Source: Diaphorobacter ruginosibacter
GTDB taxonomy: Bacteria; Pseudomonadota; Gammaproteobacteria; Burkholderiales; Burkholderiaceae_C
Direction: 5' to 3'
Assembly: GCF_014395975.1 (NCBI RefSeq)
Contig: NZ_CP060714.1
Location: 744,001 to 808,000, forward strand
DNA length: 64,000 bases
The notes beneath the pieces are model-generated. The model saw nothing but the letters and a program-made list of their open reading frames with translations, ran no database searches and was not told the origin of the DNA. Shown here in pieces: positions 57,690 through 64,000 of the stretch. A program made the translations under genes and the position numbers. Positions within the stretch are counted from its first letter, which is position 1; each line of letters starts with the position of its first letter.

Positions 57690-58097
57690 ATGGCGTCCTT
57701 GCAAACTACAACCCTGCTGCTCGGCGTGGGGTTGGCGATTCTGATCTTGTATCTGATTCGCCGCGATCATCTCTATCTGATGCACGGCCTGTTCTGGGTG
57801 GCCGTTGCAGCCGCTGCGGCGCTGCTTGGCGCTTGGCCGGGCCTGGTGGATCGTATTGCGTATTCGGTGGGTATTTCCTATCCGCCAGCGCTGCTGCTGC
57901 TCTTTGCTTGCATCGTCCTTTTCATCAAGGCCCTGCACGCAGATATGGTGAACACGCGTATTGAACGTGATGTGCGCCGTTTGAATCAACGTCTTGCGAT
58001 GCTCGAAGCGGATATGGAAAACCTTCCACGCAATTCCGCTGGACACGCATCTATTTCCGTATCCGCATCGCAGGCCATCTCCACTTACCATGACTGA
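57690..58097 (+). CDS. DUF2304 family small membrane protein
   Basis: A 135-residue protein with three hydrophobic segments (about 7-24, 32-50 and 63-80) and a soluble helical tail (RIERDVRRLNQRLAMLEADMENL) that may form a coiled coil. It resembles DUF2304 proteins found beside polysaccharide or glycolipid genes. It overlaps the start of manC by eight bases. Function unknown; probably an accessory of the glycan pathway. Confidence 0.75.
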   Translation: MASLQTTTLLLGVGLAILILYLIRRDHLYLMHGLFWVAVAAAAALLGAWPGLVDRIAYSVGISYPPALLLLFACIVLFIKALHADMVNTRIERDVRRLNQRLAMLEADMENLPRNSAGHASISVSASQAISTYHD

Positions 58098-59562
58098 TCA
58101 GCTACTTCCCGTCATTCTCTGCGGTGGCTCCGGCACGCGCCTGTGGCCACTTTCTCGCGAAACCTATCCCAAGCAGTTTCATGCACTTGCCGGTGACTCC
58201 AGCATGTTGCAGGACACCGCTACGCGCCTACACGGCATTTCCGGTGATGTTGCCTTGGCAGCTCCGCTTCTGGTCTGCAATATCGAACATCGTTTTCTGG
58301 TGGCCACGCAATTGCAGCAGGCCCAAATCGAGAACGCCAGGATTCTTCTTGAGCCGACCGGCCGTAATACCGCACCGGCGCTGACCATTGCTGCATTGCA
58401 GGCAGTGTCTGCGGGCGCGGATCCCGTCATGCTCGCGATGCCAGCCGATCACGTCATCTCGGACCGCAAGGCATTCCACGAATCCGTGCAAGTGGCATTC
58501 AACGCTGCGCGTGCAGGCCAAATGGTGACATTCGGCATCGTCGCGGATCGTCCCGAAACGGGTTACGGCTATATCCAGCACGGAACCACGGAGCAGGGCG
58601 GGACGTTCGAGGTGCAGAGCTTCGTCGAGAAGCCTGATCTGGTGCGCGCACAGAGCTATCTCGCCGCTGGAAACTATCTGTGGAACAGTGGCCTATTCGT
58701 CGTGCGAGCAAGCGTCTGGCTCAAGGCCATGAAGGCATTCCGCCCCGACATCCTGTCGGCTTGCGAGCAGTCCATGAACGGCGCTCAGCGCGACATGGAT
58801 TTTGTGCGCCCTGAAAGCAATGCCTTCCAATCCAGCCCATCGGACTCGATCGACTATGCCGTCATGGAGCGCCTGCCCAAGATGCCTGAACTGGGCATTC
58901 AGGCGCGTGTTGTGCCACTCAAGGCCGGCTGGTCGGACGTCGGTGCCTGGGATGCCCTGTGGGCAGTGCGCGAACACGACGCCGATGGGAACGCGATCAT
59001 TGGCAACGCTGTTCAACACGGCTGCACAAACTCTTTGTTCCTGTCGAGCAGCCGCTTGGTGACGGGCGTGGGGTTGGACAACATCGCAGTTGTGGAAACG
59101 CCCGATGCCATTCTCGTTGCAGACATGCGTCGCACGCAGGATGTCAAAAAAATCGTCGCTCATTTGCAGACGTACGGACAGGCATTGGCACATTCGCATC
59201 GCAAGGTGCACCGCCCATGGGGCTGGTACGACAGCATTGATTACGGCGAGCGTTTCCAGGTCAAGCGCATCGTGGTCAATCCGGGTGCCTCGCTCAGCCT
59301 GCAAATGCACCACCATCGCGCAGAGCACTGGGTCGTGGTCAAGGGTACAGCCGAGGTTACCAACGGTGATCAGGTGCTGCTGCTTGGCGAAAACGAATCC
59401 ACGTTCATTCCTTTGGGGCATGTTCATCGTCTGCGCAATCCCGGCAAATTACCGCTGGAGATCGTGGAAGTGCAATCCGGAAGCTATCTTGGCGAGGACG
59501 ATATCGTTCGTTTCGAAGATACGTATGGTCGTGTAGCAGAGAAAGCTGGAGTCAATAACTGA
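58090..59562 (+). CDS. manC: Mannose-1-phosphate guanylyltransferase/mannose-6-phosphate isomerase
   Basis: A 490-residue bifunctional type II enzyme making GDP-mannose. The N-terminal nucleotidyltransferase carries CGGSGTRLWPLSRETYPKQF (from about 11) and FVEKPD; the C-terminal cupin isomerase has RPWGWYDSID, QMHHHRAEHWVVVKG and the metal histidines. Composition is intermediate: GC-rich but less so than upstream genes. It supplies mannose (or fucose/rhamnose precursors) for the following O-polysaccharide genes. The start lies within the end of the DUF2304 gene. Confidence 0.95.
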   Translation: MTDQLLPVILCGGSGTRLWPLSRETYPKQFHALAGDSSMLQDTATRLHGISGDVALAAPLLVCNIEHRFLVATQLQQAQIENARILLEPTGRNTAPALTIAALQAVSAGADPVMLAMPADHVISDRKAFHESVQVAFNAARAGQMVTFGIVADRPETGYGYIQHGTTEQGGTFEVQSFVEKPDLVRAQSYLAAGNYLWNSGLFVVRASVWLKAMKAFRPDILSACEQSMNGAQRDMDFVRPESNAFQSSPSDSIDYAVMERLPKMPELGIQARVVPLKAGWSDVGAWDALWAVREHDADGNAIIGNAVQHGCTNSLFLSSSRLVTGVGLDNIAVVETPDAILVADMRRTQDVKKIVAHLQTYGQALAHSHRKVHRPWGWYDSIDYGERFQVKRIVVNPGASLSLQMHHHRAEHWVVVKGTAEVTNGDQVLLLGENESTFIPLGHVHRLRNPGKLPLEIVEVQSGSYLGEDDIVRFEDTYGRVAEKAGVNN

Positions 59563-60365
59563 TGCCAGGTTTGCCGATGATAAAGGCCCTTTGGGCCTAC
59601 CGCGGATTCATCTGGAGCAGCGTAATGCGCGAGTTCCATGGCCGATATCGTGAGTCGCTCTTGGGAGCCTTTTGGTCGGTGGCCAACCCACTGACTATGA
59701 TAGTTATTTACACAGTGATTTTCGGTAAATTGATGCGTGCATCGTTGCCCGGTCATGAAAGTACACCGTTTGCCTTTAGTATTTATTTGTGCGCCGGCGT
59801 CATTACATGGGGGCTCTTTGCGGAAACCCTAGGGCGCCTTAATAACGTATTCCTGGATAACGGGAATCTTATAAAGAAGTCAAATTTCCCGAGGATTTGT
59901 CTCCCCGCTATTTCAATATTATCATCTCTGATTAATTTTGGAATACTGCTTGCGGTCTATCTGATTTTTTTGGCAGTTGTCGGGCATTGGCCCGGATGGG
60001 TGCTGCTCGCAGTAATTCCATTGCTAATTTTGCAGTTACTTTTTGCACTGGGGTTCGGCATATTTCTTGGCACTCTAAATGTCTTCTTTCGAGATGTTGG
60101 TCAACTGATGGGGATTGTTCTTCAGTTCTGGTTTTGGCTGACACCAATTGTTTATACGTGGACTGCACTACCGGCAGGCGTTCAGGCAGTTTTAAAATTC
60201 AATCCTATGCAACCCTTGATATTGGCCTATCAAGGAATTTTTCTCGACCGTTTGTGGCCAAACTTTTTTGATCTATGGCCTTTAGTGCTACTGACGCTGT
60301 TTTTTTTACTGCTAGGGGCTCATTTTTTCCTGTCCCGCGTAGGCGAATTGGTGGATGAACTCTGA
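59562..60365 (+). CDS. wzm: O-antigen ABC exporter permease Wzm
   Basis: A 267-residue ABC-2 type permease with six hydrophobic segments and the family N-terminus (REFHGRYRESLLGAFWSVANPLTMIVIYTVIF). It forms the channel for polysaccharide export with Wzt. The stop of manC and this ATG share one base (TGATG), and the end overlaps the wzt start likewise. Base composition turns AT-rich within the first 150 bases of the gene, which marks the boundary of the variable cluster. Confidence 0.92.
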   Translation: MPGLPMIKALWAYRGFIWSSVMREFHGRYRESLLGAFWSVANPLTMIVIYTVIFGKLMRASLPGHESTPFAFSIYLCAGVITWGLFAETLGRLNNVFLDNGNLIKKSNFPRICLPAISILSSLINFGILLAVYLIFLAVVGHWPGWVLLAVIPLLILQLLFALGFGIFLGTLNVFFRDVGQLMGIVLQFWFWLTPIVYTWTALPAGVQAVLKFNPMQPLILAYQGIFLDRLWPNFFDLWPLVLLTLFFLLLGAHFFLSRVGELVDEL

Positions 60366-61579
60366 TGAGTAGCCTTGTTGTTTCAAGCATTGGTAAAGCT
60401 TATAAACGGTACCCGTCTAAATGGGCCAGGGTATCCGAATGGGTTACCGGTAGGCCACATCACGAAAAAACTTGGATTTTGCGTGATATTACTTTCTCTG
60501 TGACTCCCGGAGAGGCTGTTGGAATTGTAGGTGTCAATGGTGCGGGTAAAAGTACGTTGCTAAAGATAATAACAGGCACTACGCAACCCACCAATGGAAG
60601 TATTCAACGGAATGGGCGCATTGCTGCACTTCTCGAGTTGGGAATGGGGTTTCACCCAGACTTCACTGGGCGCCAGAATGTATTTATGGCGGGCCAACTA
60701 TTGGGTTTGCAATCTGATGAAATCGTAAGGTGCATGCCTGCCATTGAGGATTTTGCTGAAATAGGGGAGTACATTGATCGGCCGGTTCGTACATACTCAA
60801 GCGGAATGCAAATGCGATTGGCATTTAGTGTGGCAACTGCCGTGCGTCCCGATATATTGATCGTTGATGAAGCATTATCGGTTGGTGACGCCTATTTTCA
60901 ACACAAGAGTTTTGGGAGAATTCGTGAATTTCGCGAGAGAGGAACAACGTTGCTTATTGTTTCTCATGATAGGAATTCGATTCAGAATTTGTGCGATAGG
61001 GCTATATTGCTAGAGGACGGATATATCATTAAGGATTCAAAGCCCGAAGAGGTGATGGATTACTACAATGCATTAATCGCAGAACGTGAAAATTCCACCA
61101 TAGAACAAAAGAAAATGGATGATGGAAGAGTTCAGACAGTTTCTGGAAGTGGCGAAGCGCGCATTGCATCTATTGAATTGCTTAATGAAAAACGGCAGCC
61201 GGCTGAGTACATTAATGTTGGCGAAAATGTTCAATTGAAAGTTATTGTACAACTTAATGCCGATCTCCCTGAACTCGTCTTTGGGTACATGATTCGGGAT
61301 CGATTAGGGCAGGCCGTTTATGGGACAAACACTCATCTCTTGAATTTCAAGATGAATGACCTCAAGGCAGGAGATTTCATTAAGTTGGTTTTTTCTTTTC
61401 CTGCAAATATCGGGCTGGGATCTTATTCAATTTCCACCGCATTGCATGTCTCGGATAACCATCTGGCCGCCAATTATGAATGGCGTGATCTCGCGCTGAT
61501 GTTTAATGTGGTTAATCTAAATCGTGATCAATTTACGGGTGGGACTTGGATTCCACCTATTGTAGGTTTTTTTAAATGA
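60365..61579 (+). CDS. wzt: O-antigen ABC exporter ATPase Wzt with C-terminal carbohydrate-binding domain
   Basis: A 404-residue ATPase. Walker A GVNGAGKST starts at residue 56, the signature YSSGMQMRLAFS and Walker B DILIVDEAL follow. The extra domain from about 255 (VSGSGEARIASIELLNEKRQPAEYINVGENVQLKV) is the Wzt_C beta-sandwich that recognises a modified chain end in systems of the E. coli O9a type. AT-rich coding. It overlaps the methyltransferase start by four bases. Confidence 0.93.
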   Translation: MSSLVVSSIGKAYKRYPSKWARVSEWVTGRPHHEKTWILRDITFSVTPGEAVGIVGVNGAGKSTLLKIITGTTQPTNGSIQRNGRIAALLELGMGFHPDFTGRQNVFMAGQLLGLQSDEIVRCMPAIEDFAEIGEYIDRPVRTYSSGMQMRLAFSVATAVRPDILIVDEALSVGDAYFQHKSFGRIREFRERGTTLLIVSHDRNSIQNLCDRAILLEDGYIIKDSKPEEVMDYYNALIAERENSTIEQKKMDDGRVQTVSGSGEARIASIELLNEKRQPAEYINVGENVQLKVIVQLNADLPELVFGYMIRDRLGQAVYGTNTHLLNFKMNDLKAGDFIKLVFSFPANIGLGSYSISTALHVSDNHLAANYEWRDLALMFNVVNLNRDQFTGGTWIPPIVGFFK

Positions 61580-62544
61580 GTTCAACAGGATTCTATCGTG
61601 CATTCGAGGAGCGATTTTATGCGCCACGAAGTATGATAAAGGAACTTCGAAAGCAATATCTTCCCTTCATTGAGCCCTTGCGGCAATTGTATCCTGGCGC
61701 TGCATCCTTCGATATTGGCTGTGGACGAGGCGAATGGCTGGAATTAATGCTTGAGCATGGCTTTAATCCATTTGGCATGGATCTGGATGAGGGGATGCTT
61801 CAAGCCGCGAGGGAATTAAAACTCCCTGCATTGCAAGGTGATGCTGTTGCTCACCTTAGGTCGCTAAGTGATGAAAGTATGGCGGTCATTTCCGCCTTTC
61901 ATGTGGTTGAGCATATTACTTTTGAGCAGTTACGTACAGTCATAACGGAATCAAAACGAGTTCTGATGCCAGGAGGACTTTTGATAATGGAGACACCTAA
62001 TCCGGAAAATATTGTGGTTGCTACGCGTAATTTTTATCTGGATCCAACGCATATACGCCCAATTCCTCCCATGCTCCTTCAATATATCGCAGATTATGAG
62101 GGGTACGCACGTAGTCGGGTTGTTCGATTGCAGGAGAGGCCAGATCTTCGTACAGCGACTGATATTCGGATTATTGATATTTTATCTGGTGTGAGTCCTG
62201 ATTATGCTGTGGTTGCGCAAAAAAGTATTGACTCCGCGATGGCGTTGAATTTTGATGCGCCTTTTAACGCAGAATACGGCGTCAATCTAGATGCATTGTG
62301 TATGCGTTATGAAAGCTTCAAAGAGGAAAAAATATCTTCACTTGTGGAAATGAAAGGCGTGACTGCGGAATTGGTCCGGCACAGCCAAGATTTACTTCGT
62401 AGAGTCTCGGAGCTGGATATGAATCAAAAATCGTTGCTTGAGAAAATGCATGAACTAGAGGGTCGCCATGATGCACTGCTGAAAAGTTCATCATGGCGAA
62501 TTACGGCACCGCTACGAAAGATTTTGAGTATTTTTAGTAAATAA
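61576..62544 (+). CDS. SAM-dependent methyltransferase with C-terminal helical tail
   Basis: A 322-residue protein. The class I methyltransferase domain holds the SAM loop DIGCGRGEW (residue 46) and ME-TPNPENIV near 140. From about 240 the sequence becomes helical and coiled-coil-like and ends in the short motif SSSWRITAPLRK, common at the ends of glycan-cluster proteins. Placement after wzt with its C-terminal domain suggests chain-end methylation and length control, as with WbdD, although no kinase domain is present. Partial analogy; the substrate is inferred. Confidence 0.78.
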   Translation: MSSTGFYRAFEERFYAPRSMIKELRKQYLPFIEPLRQLYPGAASFDIGCGRGEWLELMLEHGFNPFGMDLDEGMLQAARELKLPALQGDAVAHLRSLSDESMAVISAFHVVEHITFEQLRTVITESKRVLMPGGLLIMETPNPENIVVATRNFYLDPTHIRPIPPMLLQYIADYEGYARSRVVRLQERPDLRTATDIRIIDILSGVSPDYAVVAQKSIDSAMALNFDAPFNAEYGVNLDALCMRYESFKEEKISSLVEMKGVTAELVRHSQDLLRRVSELDMNQKSLLEKMHELEGRHDALLKSSSWRITAPLRKILSIFSK

Positions 62545-62546
62545 AT

Positions 62547-63746
62547 ATGAATCTTCTATTGTTGTGTACTTATCCAGTTCAGAATGCGAGCCATGGTGGT
62601 CAACTAAGAGTCAAGAATATAGCGGATGAATATAGGCGAGCTGGATTAAATGTTCAAGTCGCGGGGGTCTTAGGAAGCCGGGCTTATCATGCCGAAGATG
62701 GGTTCGTGGAGTATCCTGGCAATCACAGCTTTCATGCCTATCTGAAAAATCCATTTCTGATGGAAGACTTTGGGATATCCAAAGTGTTTTCAGAGGTTGG
62801 AGGAATATGGTATGAACGGCTGAGAAAAAAAATAAAAGCCATTCCGGATATTATTCATGTTGAGCAGCCATGGCTTATGCCTTTTGCATTCTTGATGGCG
62901 AACAGTCTTTCTCGATTTCCTAAATTAATTTACGGCTCCCAAAACATTGAGCATAGGTTGAAGAAAGAGATTGTTCAGAGTTATTTTGGGAGTGATGCTG
63001 CGGCAGAAGCTGAGAAGTTAATTCTTCAATGTGAAATCAATGCGATGACTAACGCTGATGGCGTGGTAGGGGTGTCTCAGAACGATGTTGACTGGATAAA
63101 AGCTAACTGTAATACCCCTGTTTGTCTAGCACCAAATGGTGTCCAAGCGTGGAGTGTATCTCCAGAGGGGCGGACTGAAGCCGCGGCGTTGACGGGAGGT
63201 AGTAAATATGCACTTTACTGTGCAAGCGCACACCCGCCAAATATTCAGGGGTTTTTTGAAATTTTTGGCGGAGGCTTTGGCTCATTGAACCCACGGCAGC
63301 GTTTGGTCATTGCTGGCGGCGCAGGCCCTGCGATTATGCAGGATCCACGACTAAGTGAATCAGCAAAGCTTTCAGAGCGTGTCATTGCACCGGGGCTTGT
63401 CCCTCAATCTTGCCTAAATGGGTTGCTCGAAGAGGCTCAATGTATCGTTTTACCGCTCACTCAGGGGGGGGGAACAAATCTCAAAACTGCGGAGGCACTT
63501 TGGTCTGGGAAATATGTGCTAGCGACCAAGGTTGCCATGCGTGGTTTTGAAAAATATTATGGGGCTAATGGAGTTTTTGTAATTGATGAGCCTGATGCGT
63601 TTAAGCGTAAATTGAGGGAATTGATGCAAATCCCCAGCCTGAGTTTACGGCTGGAAGAGCGTAACTTGCGAAAAGATTTATTGTGGGAAAATTCCATTGG
63701 ATCTTTGCCAGAATTTATCAAAAATCTCAAATCGCGCCAGGGATAA
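62547..63746 (+). CDS. Glycosyltransferase family protein (GT4-like)
   Basis: A 399-residue glycosyltransferase of GT-B fold. The N-terminal domain begins NLLLLCTYPVQNASHGGQLRV with the glycine-rich acceptor loop, and the C-terminal domain has VIAPGLVPQSCLNGLLEEAQCIVLPLTQGGGTNLKTAEAL, including the EAL-type nucleotide-sugar pattern. It starts two bases after the methyltransferase stop. AT-rich. Adds an unknown sugar to the polysaccharide, probably in the cytoplasm. Confidence 0.85.
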   Translation: MNLLLLCTYPVQNASHGGQLRVKNIADEYRRAGLNVQVAGVLGSRAYHAEDGFVEYPGNHSFHAYLKNPFLMEDFGISKVFSEVGGIWYERLRKKIKAIPDIIHVEQPWLMPFAFLMANSLSRFPKLIYGSQNIEHRLKKEIVQSYFGSDAAAEAEKLILQCEINAMTNADGVVGVSQNDVDWIKANCNTPVCLAPNGVQAWSVSPEGRTEAAALTGGSKYALYCASAHPPNIQGFFEIFGGGFGSLNPRQRLVIAGGAGPAIMQDPRLSESAKLSERVIAPGLVPQSCLNGLLEEAQCIVLPLTQGGGTNLKTAEALWSGKYVLATKVAMRGFEKYYGANGVFVIDEPDAFKRKLRELMQIPSLSLRLEERNLRKDLLWENSIGSLPEFIKNLKSRQG

Positions 63747-63752
63747 GTTTCG

Positions 63753-64000
63753 ATGCGTAATAATAACCCAACAATATGGATGAACGTGACGACCACGTCC
63801 AAATGGAATAGACCTGCTGTCGGTATTGTTCGTGTAGAGCAGGAGCTTTTCCGTGGATTGGGGGCGCTCTATCCTTCCTCGGTATTCAAGGCATGCATTT
63901 GGAATGGTGTAGCATTTCAAGAGTGCGAAATCGATCGGTCAATTAAAGCTGAACATTCAAATTCGCACCAAAATAGTGCGCCTTCTGCAGTGGTGAACCC
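63753..64000 (+). CDS. Glycosyltransferase, N-terminal part (runs off the window)
   Basis: An open frame from the ATG at 63753 to the window edge, at least 82 residues. It starts six bases after the previous stop. The opening (TIWMNVTTTSKWNRPAVGIVRVEQEL) resembles the N-terminus of large mannosyl/glycosyltransferases of O-antigen clusters. The rest lies outside the window. Confidence 0.65.
   Translation, partial: MRNNNPTIWMNVTTTSKWNRPAVGIVRVEQELFRGLGALYPSSVFKACIWNGVAFQECEIDRSIKAEHSNSHQNSAPSAVVN

Overview
The window is a chromosomal segment of a GC-rich betaproteobacterium, most likely a member of the Comamonadaceae (Comamonas/Delftia/Acidovorax group). This rests on the Burkholderiales-type trimeric porin, the cphA'/cphA cyanophycin synthetase pair, the hexR-zwf // tal-pgi layout and the protein sequences overall. 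The genus call is inference. Most genes are dense and GC-rich, and many are translationally coupled through ATGA or GTGA overlaps. The last 4.3 kb is clearly AT-richer.

Layout. 1-6.6 kb: ribbon-helix-helix protein, DJ-1/PfpI protein, lone receiver domain and AlkB dioxygenase (all minus), then a thiolase/acyl-CoA ligase pair and a FrnE-like DsbA protein (plus), then a CreA-like exported protein (minus). 6.6-14.6 kb: cyanophycin locus. cphA' and cphA run on the minus strand, divergent from an unusual ABC exporter (PH-like domain, zinc ribbon, TMD, NBD) and a DUF1854 gene. 14.7-29.2 kb: cytosolic 5'-nucleotidase, then a type II secretion locus: gspF, a flavin oxidoreductase and a CZB-like gene as an interruption, gspE-D-N-M-L-K-J-I-H-G on minus, and gspC divergent. 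29.3-35.2 kb: cobC-cobS, ilvA, a possible small RNA or attenuator, OsmC, coq7 and a major porin with a textbook terminator. 35.7-43 kb: dipeptide-type ABC importer operon with an embedded M20 peptidase and no binding protein, followed by a lipoprotein 5'-nucleotidase. 43.2-49.8 kb: PEBP protein, hexR and zwf (minus), tal and pgi (plus), and a lone amino-acid binding protein. 49.9-52.3 kb: groESL with a perfect CIRCE operator. 52.4-57.2 kb: sbcD-sbcC. 57.7-64 kb: polysaccharide cluster: DUF2304, manC, wzm-wzt, a methyltransferase with a helical tail, a glycosyltransferase and the start of another.

How the genes work together. The cyanophycin enzymes make an Arg/Asp storage polymer; the linked exporter and DUF1854 protein are conserved companions with unknown roles. 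The Gsp proteins form a nearly complete secretion machine, but no prepilin peptidase or pilotin is present here. Zwf, Tal and Pgi link the pentose-phosphate and Entner-Doudoroff routes under HexR. Wzm/Wzt with the methyltransferase suggests ABC-dependent export of an end-capped O-polysaccharide.

Best candidates for new biology: (1) the PH-like/zinc-ribbon ABC exporter and DUF1854 next to cyanophycin synthesis; (2) the structured RNA with anti-Shine-Dalgarno loops upstream of ilvA; (3) a CZB-like protein that has lost two predicted zinc ligands, placed inside a T2SS locus whose GspE lacks the tetracysteine module; (4) a hairpin repeated at two distant intergenic sites. No rRNA, tRNA, insertion sequence or CRISPR array was found.
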